Shown: piece after piece, positions 47,101 through 57,804 of the stretch | Layout of the letters: each line of letters opens with the position of its first letter | How positions within the stretch are numbered: the first letter of the stretch is position 1 | NCBI GenBank assembly: GCA_033182465.1 | Contig: CP137324.1 | Span: 1,302,001-1,366,000, forward strand | Origin: Sanghuangporus weigelae | Taxonomy: Eukaryota; Basidiomycota; Agaricomycetes; Hymenochaetales; Hymenochaetaceae | Length of the DNA stretch: 64,000 nucleotides | Direction of reading: 5' to 3' | Program-made: the position numbers and the translations under genes | The notes under the pieces: model-generated | Seen by the model: only the letters and a program-made list of their open reading frames with translations | What the model was told of the DNA's origin: nothing | Database searches by the model: none

Positions 47101-49464
47101 TTATCCCCAGAACGATCCTAATTTCACATGTCGGAAGAATTGAAATAACCTGATTCGCCTCCATCAATTTCACCCCAGAGTTCAAGCCGTAAAAAATCAG
47201 CTTACCCGTATCGAAGAGACCAGTCTTCGGCTCAGATTCGAATGAATCAACAATTTTAGCCCTATCACCAACAGATCCAGAGGTCGCTGGAGTGGGAGGA
47301 GGGACAGTCTCGGATCCTGCCCCATATTCGGGACCCACGTTTGTAGAGGACGCTGGCACGAGTTCGGGAGTATCCGCTTTCTCGTCCTCCGTATAGTCAA
47401 GGAAGCAGAAAAAATTATCGTCCCTATCCGCAACCTTGGCTGAAGATGTGCCACCGTTCAGCAACCCTACTGACGAGCTGCCTGTGGCATCTGGAACTTC
47501 CAGACCAAAACCCACGGTTTTCACCGATTGAGCAAGAGTATCATATAGTTCCGGTGGAAGCGCTGTATCATTGCTCAGCTCTAGTATCTGCGTCATGTCA
47601 TTGTAGAATTGCGCCGCTTGGTCGAGGGTCTTGATGTTCACCGTAGGCGGGCGCGGCGGAATTGGAGCTGGCGACGGCGCAGTGTTCGTTGGTGATTGAC
47701 TCTGTTGGATGAGAGGCGGGTGTGCTGGTCCGCTCTCGCTCTGCTGAGCCAGAGCTGTAAGAGCTTGATTTTGCTCCATCTGCAACATGGCACGCAATGC
47801 CGCAGATATCTTGCTTTTTACCTCCACAGCTGTCTTCGTTAACCTCTGTAATGCGCCAATATCTAGAACGTAAACAGGATTTGCCGACTGGACCAGCTGC
47901 CGTTGCTTGTCACACATGTCGAGCTATAGTATAGTGAGAGAGAGCTTTGATATGCAACAAGTCGATATCCATACCATCTTTATGATACCTCTGATAAGAG
48001 GAAGATCACTCGTAGCAGCCAGATAAACGTGGTAGAATCTGCTGATATCTCTAATAACGTTGCAAAGATTCTCAAACTGCCCAGGAAAGACCCCTTTCTC
48101 CGCGTCAGACAGGTGTCTTACATGTTCTGGCCGGAAAGCTTCATATTAAAGAGTATCCATTATTAGCACAAAACCTTCAAGACAAAATAGAAAAAACGCA
48201 CTTCGTTCCTTTGAAACATCTTGTTTAAGTTGATCGATCGTCGATGTCGCCTGCTTGACCATCTCCGGGGTAGGTCTCCTCAGGTTCAGGTTCGAAAGCA
48301 TCTCGAACATCTGAATATTCTGCTGCGTTAACTGCGATGCATTCAAACCTGAGCGCTGCTGGCCTGGAAATTCTGTCGACTGGCTGCACCCAGCGGAAAA
48401 TCCCGGGTGACCTAAGGTATTCGCGTTGGGAAGACCACCTTCAGTTGGTAACGAAGAACGATTGTGCAGAGACGCTTGCGCCTGGAGCTGATTCTGGAAC
48501 GGCAACGGAGCATTCAAAAGCGCTCCTTGTTGTTGAAGCTGCTGCTGTTGCTGCTGGGCAGCTTGGATTCGTTGCATCTGCATTTTCCGCCAAGTCGCTT
48601 CAAGCTGTGGTCTACTACGCTCAATACTCTGGATGAGGTTTTCGGGGTATCCATTAGCACGTAACTGCTCCGCGGACATACTTGCCAGCTTAATCATCTT
48701 TACAGCCTGCTGGTCCGCCAATGGAGGCTGGTTCGGACCCGAACTGGGCTGGTTAGGGGCGATCTGGTGGTCCAGGGGCTGCTGCTGCTGCGCGGTTAAA
48801 GAGTGCTTCATCGCAGCGGACATATACGTCTGTTCAAATGATTGCAGAAGCCGTTCATATATGACTTTAATTTGTTCAGCGATCTGATCCTGCGTGTGTC
48901 CCGATTCGCTGATGGCAGCGGCAGTCCAGCCCATTTTTGCCGCGATGACATTCCACAAGTCGTCACGCTGCACCTAAATGAGAAATCAACATTTGTCACT
49001 TTAACAGAGAAGAACTCAATCCCACATTCACAACACCACCAAATTGCAATACTTCAGTGTGTCAATTGGTGTAGCTGATTTATGTCAATCTGCCGATTAC
49101 CAATAGTTATCATTCGTGGATTGAAGTTGATGCCACTTCGCTTCTACCATTCCTGCAAGAGGCCCATAAACCTCTCACGGGCTAAAGGAGGGAAGCTGAG
49201 GCTATTGGGACGATGCTGCGTCTCCTGAGCTTCGAGTGCAGGAGCTAATGACGGCGGCAGCGACTGGTCACTGCTCTGCTGCTGCAAGAACGCCTGTAAC
49301 ATCTGCTGCTGTTGGGGTGTAGGCCCAGAACCTGTCTGTTGTCGCTGGGGTTGACCAAGAGTCTCGTGGAAAGATGAGTTAGCACGTTGCTGGGCTACTC
49401 GATTCGTACCATTCTGTGAGACATCATCATGTATTTGCAGATTAACCAGTGCACGATCGATCAT
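47101..49464 (-). pseudogene. ARID-domain protein, SWI1-like, with lesions in the ARID domain
   Basis: The protein resembles the ARID/Gln-rich subunit of SWI/SNF (Swi1). From ATG 49464 it has a Gln-rich N-terminus, then the ARID start FPPLARERFMGLLQEW, then an in-frame TAG at 49144-49146. The same frame continues KRSGINFNPRMITIGNRQID and INQLHQL, followed by one extra base before VLQFGGVVN. After the intron it reads VQRDDLWNVIAAKMGW and QIAEQIKVIYERLLQSFEQT. Further exons hold the poly-Gln part (near 48540), FRPEHVRHLSDAEKGVFPGQ, DISRFYHVYLAATSDLPLIR and a Pro-rich tail ending FDTGSFWG (stop 47101-47103). Apart from the two lesions the gene is well preserved, so recent loss or base-call error are both possible. 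Confidence 0.7.
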
Positions 49465-50723
49465 ATCAGAGCTATTTGACCTTTTGAGGCAGGAGCGTAG
49501 AGGTTGTGGTGCTGGGTGAGGATACGAGGAGGGACGACAGTCGACGACGTCTCATTTCCCACGATAGCACAGAGAAGCATGGTAAATTGTCCAATGATAT
49601 TATATTGTTTAGCAGCATAGCGTTGCGCCAGGCTTTAAAAAATAACTGCGGAATAACTGCGGAATAGAACTTGCGCCACGATTAAACTGAACAGTTGAGT
49701 TGACCAATCTTCCCAAGTATCATTCGAATGGGCATCCAGTAGACATCACAGTGAAACTTCCCACGGCAGCATCGGATCATCCAGGTAAGCCAGAGCAAGA
49801 GAAGAAAGGGAAGTGCTTAGCGCTCGATGGTCAAGGACAAGGAAGATTGTATCAAACAAACGGCTGTCGGAGCTGTCGGTCTCCACTTTTTGTCACTTCA
49901 AACTCCGAATTATTATTGTGCCCGTCGTATCGGAAGCTTCCGGTTACGCGGCAGGTCCTTCAGCAATGAGTAGATAAAATATATATATATGATATTCTCG
50001 TGAGTTCTACAGTATAAAATGTTCACCAAAATCTCCAAGTCCAAAGAGAATTCTTATCTTTGCATCACAATGAGTGCTGAGCCCCGTACTACAGTGCCGT
50101 TCAGCAGTTACGTACCTTGTGTTGTAGTTGTCACAGGAACTGCACAAGGCATTGGATATGCAATTGCTCATAGGTTTGCAAATGATGGTATCGGCGTCGC
50201 AGTCAATGATACGGCTGGCAAGCGATCAAGATTAGATTCTGCTGTTGACGAGCTGCGCAGGAAGGGGCGACGTGCTATTGCTGTTCCAGGAGACGTCTCT
50301 TCTGAGGCGGACGTTATCTTCATGACTGAGAGAACTGCGACTGAGCCGGGAAGCGTTGATATTGTACGTATCATTTCTGCTTCTGAAATGTTCTATCGTA
50401 TCTCTAATGGAATATTTACCACAGATGGTTGCGAATGCGGAATTCCAGCCATCACATCCTCTCTTGAGAGTGGGTCTTATCTCTTTGTACCGTGATAAAG
50501 GAAGTGCGTCGGCATCATTCGAAGCTTCCGGCGAGATGTTCGACTCCGCCTATTCAGCGAATGTCCGCGGAGCCTTCTTCTGCTTCAGGCATGCAGCATT
50601 ACAGATGATCAAACAAGGACTCGGAGGAAGGCTGATAGGTTTGCTCCGTCTTACAATTCCATTCCATTGTTTCAAAGTCAGATTTATTTCCTGAAGCTGC
50701 GAGCTCATCAGCCGGAAAGCAAG

Positions 50724-50877
50724 TTTTAAGATGTTGAGCTCACGGTGCCTTCAGTATGAGGGCATACGTACGGTAACGAGAGAACGTTCGTTCTTATTAT
50801 ACACTGACCTTCCAGAGGTCTTATATACTACTGATACAGCACGTGCTAATATTACATAATACGATTATATTCTAATA
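50724..50877 (-). repeat. 3' LTR of Copia element
   Basis: 154 bp, identical to the other LTR at 56473-56626. It abuts GCAAG (50719-50723) from the interrupted SDR gene, and the polypurine tract lies at its inner edge (50878-50886 on the plus strand as CTCCCCTTC). Confidence 0.95.
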
Positions 50878-50916
50878 CTCCCCTTCAATCTAATAATTTC
50901 TGAATGATTAGATTGT

Positions 50917-53900
50917 TTAATTGTCGACGAGTCCGATTAATGAATTTAAGTGATTGAATTGTTTAATGTTAAGCGCTTTTGTTAACGTGTCTGCACGTTG
51001 ATTTGTGGTTGGTACATAATTAACTCTAATTGAATGATTTTCGATATAACAATGTACGAAGGCTCTTCGCCTATCTAAGTGTTTTGTTCTGATATTATGT
51101 GAAAATTCATCAATTTGAACATCTCTTATAGCCGCTTCGTTATCCGAATAAATCGTGATTAATCTATCACTTTCTTTTATATTTAATTCTTCGATAAAAT
51201 GTTTAATCCAAATAGCTTCTTTGGTAGCATGTTGTAATGCTTGAATTTCTGCTTCATATACTGATGCAGGTACCAAATCTTGTCTTTTTGATGACCATGA
51301 AAATGATGAATTTCTTATTGTGAATATATATCCATTAATAGCTTTATAGCCTTCTGTTACCGCACCGTCTGAATCGCAATAACCATCTATTATTAGTGGG
51401 TATTTGCCTCCAAGTTTCAACCATTTATTTTTGGTTGTGTTTAAGTATGATAAAGCATATCTCGCGACATTGACGTGTGTTTCATCAGGATTATGTAAAT
51501 GTCTCGCTAACTGTCCTGCAACATAGGCTACATCGGGCCTAGTGGCATCCGCAGCGTATCGGAGTGATCCGACTAAACTCATGAATAATGATTTAGTTTC
51601 CTGTGAACTCGTATTGTCGCTTGATTTTAATCTGCTGCCTGGCGCCATTGGAGTTTGGCGTAGTCTTTCAGTTTCAATATTAAATCTGAGTGTTATGTCT
51701 TCGATATATTTCTTTTGTTTTAATAATATTGTTCGATCGTGACAGTTTCTCTTCATTTCAATTCCTAATAACCAATGGATCTCACCATTGTCTGTTAGAT
51801 TAACGAATTTTCGTATCTTCGTGACTAAGTTATTCTTCATATCAATATTTTGGCTTATTATAGTTATATCATCCACATGCATAAATGTTATTAAATTCGG
51901 TTTGAATATCGATTTATCATAGAATACGGCATAATCTTCAGCAGATCTTGTTAATCCTGCTGCGTTGAGTATATCATTTATTTTCTTATACCATCTTCTT
52001 CCTGATTGTTTTAATCCGTATAATGCCTTTTTTAATCTTAACGCTTGACCAGGTTTAATATCTTTACAAAAATTTCCTGGTGGTGGACGCATGTAGATGA
52101 TTTCATCTTCATTTAATTCTCCGTATAAATAAGCAGATTTTACATCGATTTGATGTATTTCATAATCATTTGCCGCTGCCCAATGTAATAGTAATCTAGC
52201 TGTTGATAGCTTTGCGACAGGTGCAAAAGTGTCTTGTGAATAATAATCTATTCCATCAATTTGACTAAAACCTTGGGCTACTAGTCGTGCTTTATATTTC
52301 TCGATTGTGGAATCTGCTTTATATTTTATGTTATAGACAAATCTGCATCCCACTATGTTTGTATTCGGTGGTGGGTATTCATATATCCATGTGTTGTGTT
52401 CTATTAATGAGTCTATTTCATTTTTCATGGCTTGTCGCCATTTGTCATGATCAGGTCTTCTTAACGCATCTAAGTATGTTATTGGTATTTTCATACTTTT
52501 ATTTATTTCATTGTTAAATTCCGTTAGGAATATGGAAATATCTTCTTGTTTTTCGATCGCTAGACCTGCTTCTCTTTTCTTACGAGATGGTTCGCGATGT
52601 CTTTGTAATTTTTCTTTTAATGATGTTTGATTGTTGGTATCGTTATTATTATCATGTTGTGTTATTATCTCCCCCTGAGTTCGAGTTTCGTTAGAAATGA
52701 TGAACTCGACATTTCTTTCTGTTGATACTTTAGAATCGTGGTAAACATATATGCCATCTTTTGTATTTGAATCATATCCGACAAATTTCCCAATTGCACC
52801 TTTATTTTGTAATTTATTTGTGTTTTCTTTTCTGTATATAACGTCGTGCCCAAATTCTTGTAGACCATTTAATATATAATTTGCATTAAAGCGTTTCTTG
52901 AATGGTGTTTCAAAGTTTATAGCACTTTTTGATGATCGATTTGTAATAAATAGTGCATGTTGTGCAGCATAATACCACAATCGTTGTGGTAAATTTTTTG
53001 CTGTTAACATAGATCTGACGTGATTAAAGATAGTTTGATGCATTCTTTCAGCAACTCCGTTTTGTTGTGGTGTATCATGAACAGTTAATTTTCTGATAGT
53101 TCCTTGTGAATCAAGGTAATCGGTAAAGTCTTTAGATAAAAATACAGCATCGTTATCCGATTGAAGAATTTTAATTATTGTGCCATTTTGTAATTTTAAT
53201 TGAGTTGTATATTTAATATATTCCGTGTATGCATCACTTTTGTGCTTTAACAGTAGCATTTCTGACCACCTAGTTGAATCGTCAACTAATGTAAGTAAAT
53301 ATGATATCGAATTTAACGCTGATGTTGGCGCTGGTCCCCAAATATCCATATGTACTAAATCACCAAAGTTATTTGCTAATGGTGATTTTCTTTGATGTGG
53401 GATTATTGTTCGTGATATATTGGCTCTTGTGCAATCGATACAATTTTTATTTGTATTGTCGTCTATAATTTTTTCAGTTATTATTTCTGGGTGGTCTTTA
53501 ATCATTTTTCGTATATAACCGTAGCTGATATGACCTAATTTCTTATGTAATTCATCGATTGTTAATGACGCTATAATGTTTGGTTTCATTTCTGGATCAT
53601 TATATGTGTGTACTTCATATAATTTTTTATATGATCGTTGTATAGTTCCGAGATGTCTATTATTTTTCATTACAATGCAAATGTCTTGTTCGGTAATAAA
53701 TTTGAATCCTTGATCACACATTTCAGCTAATGATATTAGCGTGCATTTAAATTTTGGTGAATAATAAATATTTGATAGTTTTATTATAGTGCAATTTTCG
53801 GGTGTTACAAAATTGTTATTCACTTTAAATAATAAAATTTTCATATCGCCTTTTTGAGAAACGGTGATGGCGGTGTCGTCGGCGGTTCGCACTATAATTG

Positions 53901-54927
53901 GTTCGCAATTAGTAAGATTCGTTAAAATTTTTTGATAAGGAGTAACATGAATGCTAGCTCCTGAATCTAATAATGCCATTGTATGACTTACTGATTGGAC
54001 GTATTCCATAGGCACGTCATCAGGTATTGCTCTTTCAATAATATTGATTTCTTTTTCGCGTCTCTTGCCTTTGCGTTTGGACATTATTGCTGCATATTCA
54101 TCCATTTGTTCCTTTGTTGGAGGATTAAGGTGCATCGGATGATAACCATGTTCTTCGATAAAATCTTGGTCCGCAGCGTTATTCGCGAAAGGTGAGATTG
54201 GTGCGTCGTGGTCAATAAGGTCAAAAAGAGATTTTCCTTCGAGAAGGACACCGTCGTCGTTGGGGTCCTGTTGCATTGTCATTTGTTCCCAAAAATCATC
54301 AACAAAATTAGTGCCGGATGATGATTCGGCAGTAAGTTGAGTAGTGATTGTCTGTTGACGTTTCACGGGTCGTTCGAAAGGGTTCGTTGTGTTCGTCCAT
54401 TCTCGGGTTCGTTTTAATTTCGGGTTCTCGTCATCCGAAAGATCAAGAGTCGTTGGCGAAGGGGTATTGACTGTGAAGTTTGACTTCGAAGGGAGAACGG
54501 GTGTCTTCGAGCGCATACTGGCCATATTGACTTCTTCAATACGAGTAGTGTTAGATGGTGGTAGCGTGTAAGAAGGGATAATTGCCTGAGTGGCCGCATT
54601 CGGATTTGTGTAGTCCGTCGACGCTTGCGTAATCAAAGAAGCAGTCGCAGTAGAATTTGGACGAGATTGACGTATCTTCAAGGTTTGTGGAGTCGGCGGA
54701 GCACGGCAGTCTTTCGACATGTGACCGAACTTTTTGCAATTGAAGCATTGCGGTGCTCCTGTGACTGCATGCGTGTGAGGCGTAAAGTGTTTATAGGTAA
54801 AGTTTGATCGGCCTCTACCACGTCCTCGAAAATAGTTTCGGTTATCCCAAGGACCTTTCCAGAATTGTGTAGTAGATCCGGGATAGTTTGGATTCGCATG
54901 TTGCGGGTAACTCGGGTTTCTGTTCAT
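50917..54927 (-). CDS. Copia Pol polyprotein (with gag zinc knuckle, protease, integrase, RT, RNase H)
   Basis: The 1336-codon frame has, in order: a CCHC knuckle CFNCKKFGHMSKDC (residues 61-74), aspartic protease LLDSGASIHVTPY (about 319-331), integrase HHCC zinc site (H..H near 461-467, CIDC near 496-499), and a DDE core (HMDIWGP, LQSDNDAVF, NGVAERMHQT). The reverse transcriptase follows (GCRFVYNIKYKADSTIEKYK, then the FMHVDD active site at about 1015-1020), then RNase H (GYCDSDGAVTEGYK, SDNEAAI, TKHLDRR). Every catalytic motif is intact. The frame is the same as Gag and separated from it by one TGA (54961-54963), with 11 codons between that stop and the first ATG. Confidence 0.96.
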   Translation of the reverse strand: MNRNPSYPQHANPNYPGSTTQFWKGPWDNRNYFRGRGRGRSNFTYKHFTPHTHAVTGAPQCFNCKKFGHMSKDCRAPPTPQTLKIRQSRPNSTATASLITQASTDYTNPNAATQAIIPSYTLPPSNTTRIEEVNMASMRSKTPVLPSKSNFTVNTPSPTTLDLSDDENPKLKRTREWTNTTNPFERPVKRQQTITTQLTAESSSGTNFVDDFWEQMTMQQDPNDDGVLLEGKSLFDLIDHDAPISPFANNAADQDFIEEHGYHPMHLNPPTKEQMDEYAAIMSKRKGKRREKEINIIERAIPDDVPMEYVQSVSHTMALLDSGASIHVTPYQKILTNLTNCEPIIVRTADDTAITVSQKGDMKILLFKVNNNFVTPENCTIIKLSNIYYSPKFKCTLISLAEMCDQGFKFITEQDICIVMKNNRHLGTIQRSYKKLYEVHTYNDPEMKPNIIASLTIDELHKKLGHISYGYIRKMIKDHPEIITEKIIDDNTNKNCIDCTRANISRTIIPHQRKSPLANNFGDLVHMDIWGPAPTSALNSISYLLTLVDDSTRWSEMLLLKHKSDAYTEYIKYTTQLKLQNGTIIKILQSDNDAVFLSKDFTDYLDSQGTIRKLTVHDTPQQNGVAERMHQTIFNHVRSMLTAKNLPQRLWYYAAQHALFITNRSSKSAINFETPFKKRFNANYILNGLQEFGHDVIYRKENTNKLQNKGAIGKFVGYDSNTKDGIYVYHDSKVSTERNVEFIISNETRTQGEIITQHDNNNDTNNQTSLKEKLQRHREPSRKKREAGLAIEKQEDISIFLTEFNNEINKSMKIPITYLDALRRPDHDKWRQAMKNEIDSLIEHNTWIYEYPPPNTNIVGCRFVYNIKYKADSTIEKYKARLVAQGFSQIDGIDYYSQDTFAPVAKLSTARLLLHWAAANDYEIHQIDVKSAYLYGELNEDEIIYMRPPPGNFCKDIKPGQALRLKKALYGLKQSGRRWYKKINDILNAAGLTRSAEDYAVFYDKSIFKPNLITFMHVDDITIISQNIDMKNNLVTKIRKFVNLTDNGEIHWLLGIEMKRNCHDRTILLKQKKYIEDITLRFNIETERLRQTPMAPGSRLKSSDNTSSQETKSLFMSLVGSLRYAADATRPDVAYVAGQLARHLHNPDETHVNVARYALSYLNTTKNKWLKLGGKYPLIIDGYCDSDGAVTEGYKAINGYIFTIRNSSFSWSSKRQDLVPASVYEAEIQALQHATKEAIWIKHFIEELNIKESDRLITIYSDNEAAIRDVQIDEFSHNIRTKHLDRRRAFVHCYIENHSIRVNYVPTTNQRADTLTKALNIKQFNHLNSLIGLVDN

Positions 54928-54960
54928 TCCTCGGTTAAAATGCGATCGATAAGAAAAGAT

Positions 54961-56124
54961 TCATCCTCGTGATGATGTTGCTCTCCCCCGAAAGGTACTT
55001 GGGGTGGCTGACGGTTGCTTCTGCGCCTGGTAATTTGCAAAAGCCGCGCGCAGTTCGGCGATTAAGCCGTCAGGGGTTACGGTTCTGCGTGGTTGATTGG
55101 CGGTGAGAGTTGAATTGTAAAAATCGATCCTCGCTTGCAATTGTTGGAACACGTAGCCGTATTGCGGTGGCGTAGAAGTTTGTATTGCAGATAAGTACGT
55201 ATCGTCTGTTGGCTTCTTATTGTGTTGTGTGAGTAAACCATAGATGTTTTGTAACTTATCTAAGGTTTTGTCGAATTCGGAAACGTGTCCGCGTATATTG
55301 AAAAGCTTCGATACTTCGACTGCGGAAGTGACCGTGGTTCGGACGTCGAATCTCGTTTTGAGATGATTTATAAATAGTATAACGCGATTGATACCGATCA
55401 TATTGGAAAGAATTGAATCAGGTACTTTCGATTGGAACACGGAGATGAGTTGGTTGTTCGTGGTTTGGCCATCGGTGTCATTAGCTGGCGGGCTCGAAAC
55501 GAGATGATCTTCGAGTCCTAATGCGAGCATGGTTGCTTCGACGCGAATAAGCCACATTTTGAAATTCGATCCGTTGTGCTGAAGTTTCTCGACGCCATCA
55601 AAGGCCTTAAACAGGTCCCTGAGGTCTAAGCCAGCGATGTGAAAAACTCGAGTAGCCATTGATGAAGATGATGAGCTAGATGGGCTTGAAGGGCTTGGAG
55701 GTGGTGTATGTGGACTTTGGGATGAAGTTCGAGGTGCACTTATATGCGTTGGGTGTGAACTAGCTCTAGTTTGTTCACTATTATTTGAATTGTTATCATT
55801 TTCATTTTCTTCATCTTCATCTTGTTCCGTTTGGGGTTCCTGAGTTTGCGTTGATTCCGTGTTCTGAGGTATTATCTCCATTTCTTGTGGCGAATTTGTT
55901 AATGTAGTACCCGAAGGTCCGCTCACAGGTTGACTAGGTAATTCTTGTCTTATTACTTCACGATAAGTTTCTTCGTCGTCTGAATGTGGTACATGTTCAT
56001 AAAGATATCTATTTCTTAATTCTGTAACAGCAATTGTATTCATTTTTATATTTCTCACGATGCGTAATGGCCGTTGTTCATAGAATCGCGGAGGGGCATA
56101 ATGGTAAAATTTTGAACATGACAT
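54961..56124 (-). CDS. Copia Gag
   Basis: The 387-residue protein has an acidic/Asn/Ser-rich N-terminal half and a conserved Copia capsid part: LDLRDLFKAFDGVEKLQHNG, then SNFKMWLIRVEATMLALGLE (retrotran_gag-like), FNIRGHVSEFDKTLDKLQNI and a basic end FRGRATSSRG before TGA. The usual zinc knuckle is not here but just beyond the stop in the pol frame. Alternative inner starts exist (MNTIAVTEL, MATRVFHIA); the latter would begin exactly at the capsid part. Confidence 0.88.
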   Translation of the reverse strand: MSCSKFYHYAPPRFYEQRPLRIVRNIKMNTIAVTELRNRYLYEHVPHSDDEETYREVIRQELPSQPVSGPSGTTLTNSPQEMEIIPQNTESTQTQEPQTEQDEDEENENDNNSNNSEQTRASSHPTHISAPRTSSQSPHTPPPSPSSPSSSSSSSMATRVFHIAGLDLRDLFKAFDGVEKLQHNGSNFKMWLIRVEATMLALGLEDHLVSSPPANDTDGQTTNNQLISVFQSKVPDSILSNMIGINRVILFINHLKTRFDVRTTVTSAVEVSKLFNIRGHVSEFDKTLDKLQNIYGLLTQHNKKPTDDTYLSAIQTSTPPQYGYVFQQLQARIDFYNSTLTANQPRRTVTPDGLIAELRAAFANYQAQKQPSATPSTFRGRATSSRG

Positions 56125-56132
56125 TGAATATT

Positions 56133-56468
56133 CTATTCATCGTCTCTGAGTGCTATACCTCGTTGTAACCTGTGTCGCCGCATCTCTCTTTCCAACCACC
56201 TGTGCCCAGTCTGGTCGGTTGTGAGGATATTGAGCAGCCGGACTTTTGCCAGTCGTTCGGTATGTAGGACGCGCGGGTCGAGTCTGAATTTCGTCCATGT
56301 TGTTACGACTTCGACGCGCGTTGGACTATGTTTTATGAAGTCGGTGTCGAAGATATTGTTGTTGTACTTCCAAAATTCGACGAACTTGTATGTTCTGGTG
56401 TATACGTGCGTCGTATCGACGAACGTCAAATCCGAATATGTTTTGTTCGCAGGGTTGTCAAGGCTCAT
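56133..56468 (-). CDS. small open frame between LTR and gag, function unknown
   Basis: A 111-residue frame (MSLDNPANKTYSDLTFVDTT... with FRLDPRVLHTERLAKVRLLN) starts inside the primer-binding-site sequence and ends 8 nt before the gag ATG, in a different frame. It matches nothing I know. It could be a small leader peptide or chance. Confidence 0.35.
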   Translation of the reverse strand: MSLDNPANKTYSDLTFVDTTHVYTRTYKFVEFWKYNNNIFDTDFIKHSPTRVEVVTTWTKFRLDPRVLHTERLAKVRLLNILTTDQTGHRWLEREMRRHRLQRGIALRDDE

Positions 56469-56472
56469 AACC

Positions 56473-56626
56473 TTTTAAGATGTTGAGCTCACGGTGCCTT
56501 CAGTATGAGGGCATACGTACGGTAACGAGAGAACGTTCGTTCTTATTATACACTGACCTTCCAGAGGTCTTATATACTACTGATACAGCACGTGCTAATA
56601 TTACATAATACGATTATATTCTAATA
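56473..56626 (-). repeat. 5' LTR of Copia element
   Basis: 154 bp, identical to the LTR at 50724-50877. On the plus strand it runs from TTTTAAGATG to TCTAATA and is followed by the target duplication GCAAG (56627-56631). Confidence 0.95.
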
Positions 56627-57804
56627 GCAAGGCAGCTTAAGAGAGCTAGAAATAGAAATTTATTGTATTCATATGGTTTGTTCTTTCAGGGACACCGAAC
56701 CTTTCGGCGTACTCGGCCTCCAATTTTGCTGTCTGTGGGCCGATGCAAACAGCTTGTGAGTACTATTATTATACGATTCCCCACGCTATCTCTACTCACC
56801 ATGATAAGCTATCGAGCTACGACGTCATGGCATTACAGCAAACTCGTAAGCACCTGGATACATCCGCACAATCCCCGGTCAGCCATTTGACTGTCATTTG
56901 TCGAGAGCATCTATTGAAGCCTGATTTTCATTCCAGCAAGGCGCTGCTAATTACTACTGTCAAGAAGGTAAGGGAATTCCTCCTTACTGAATGCGAAGTT
57001 TCGATGTCTCCTTACCCAAACCATAATTGCCTTATGTTTGCAGTTATTTGGAGTTCCCGATGCACCAGTTTCAGAAACAGATACAGTTGCGAGTATAGCA
57101 TCGTGTCTGGTGAAGACGGAAGCATACTTCATCAATGGTGAGCGTACGCCATAGTCATATTTATTCAATCTCTTTCTCACTGCAGCGTCTTGCAGGACAA
57201 AGCATCAATGTAGATGGAGGCCTTCGTCACGATTAGTGCCTTGAAGTCTGAGCGGAATTCGGGCAAACTGATCAATATCTAAAATGGAACGGAATCGTCA
57301 TCTTTAGCGGGGATGGGAGACCCTTGATAGGTCCATCTTTACAGGTGACTTACGTAGCTAGCACGTCTGATTTTTATCTGCCGTTCTTGGTTCAATGATA
57401 TACGCTGACCTTGAGGATGACGTGAAGTCGAATGTAGCACCCATAAATACTTCACGACATCTCCTATAAGCATTCATCATGACGTCCCCGCGCCTGCAGT
57501 GGTTGAAAATTGTGGCACGATAGATCCTGGCTCTGTATGTTCGAAGAATATCGCCCTGGACGTATCAGGTTCCCTTGTTCCAATCAAAACATATCGTCAT
57601 TTGGTGAGCAGATGGAGTCAACTCAAGAAGTCAAGTCCGTTGATGATGGGGGTTTGCCTGTAAGTGCTTGTGCTGCAGCTGAGTTGGGAGGCGAGGACGA
57701 AATCAGAAGTCGAGCATGCGCAGTACATAACAACTATCAAGGAAAGTAGGTGGGTCAAAATAATATTCAAAGTAAGTGTACGATTCGAGAGACACGATAC
57801 AAAA

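Larger units (their letters stand above)
50724..56626 (-). mobile_element. complete Ty1/Copia LTR retrotransposon
   Basis: The 5903-bp element is oriented on the minus strand. Its two 154-bp LTRs (50724-50877 and 56473-56626) are identical by direct reading. The 5-bp target GCAAG is duplicated at 50719-50723 and 56627-56631. Just inside the 5' LTR is GGTTATGAGCC, resembling the half-initiator-tRNA-Met primer site of Copia-type elements. Just inside the 3' LTR is a purine tract GAAGGGGAG. Order of domains (integrase before reverse transcriptase) is that of Copia. LTR edges read TATTAG...TTAAAA on the coding strand, not the usual TG...CA. Identical LTRs and open frames mean a recent insertion. 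Confidence 0.96.
50070..57236 (+). pseudogene. SDR copy 2, frameshifted and split by a Copia insertion
   Basis: This is a paralogue of the SDR at 40.6 kb. The 5' part (50070-50723) reads CVVVVTGTAQGIGYAIAHRF and VAVNDTAGKRSRLDSAVDEL up to the exon encoding QAALQMIKQG-like sequence and the small exon with AASSSAGK. The 3' part (56627-57236) has TPNLSAYSASNFAV, the VSETDTVASIASCL region and ends INVDGGLRHD. Lesions: in the NAG exon one base is missing against copy 1 (GCGGAATTCC versus GCGGGCATCG), giving a frameshift. The catalytic Lys of YxxxK is Asn (YSASN). A 5.9-kb retrotransposon sits in the small exon at 50723/56627. The gene is dead; the point les­ions may pre- or post-date the insertion. 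Confidence 0.9.

Noticed and set aside
48330-48887. Open plus-strand frames across the poly-Gln region of the ARID gene
   Set aside because: CAG-type repeats keep all frames open; the minus strand carries the family motifs.
50917-54927. Possibility that the retroelement is a Gypsy element or an endogenous retrovirus
   Set aside because: Integrase lies before reverse transcriptase and there is no envelope gene; this is the Copia order.
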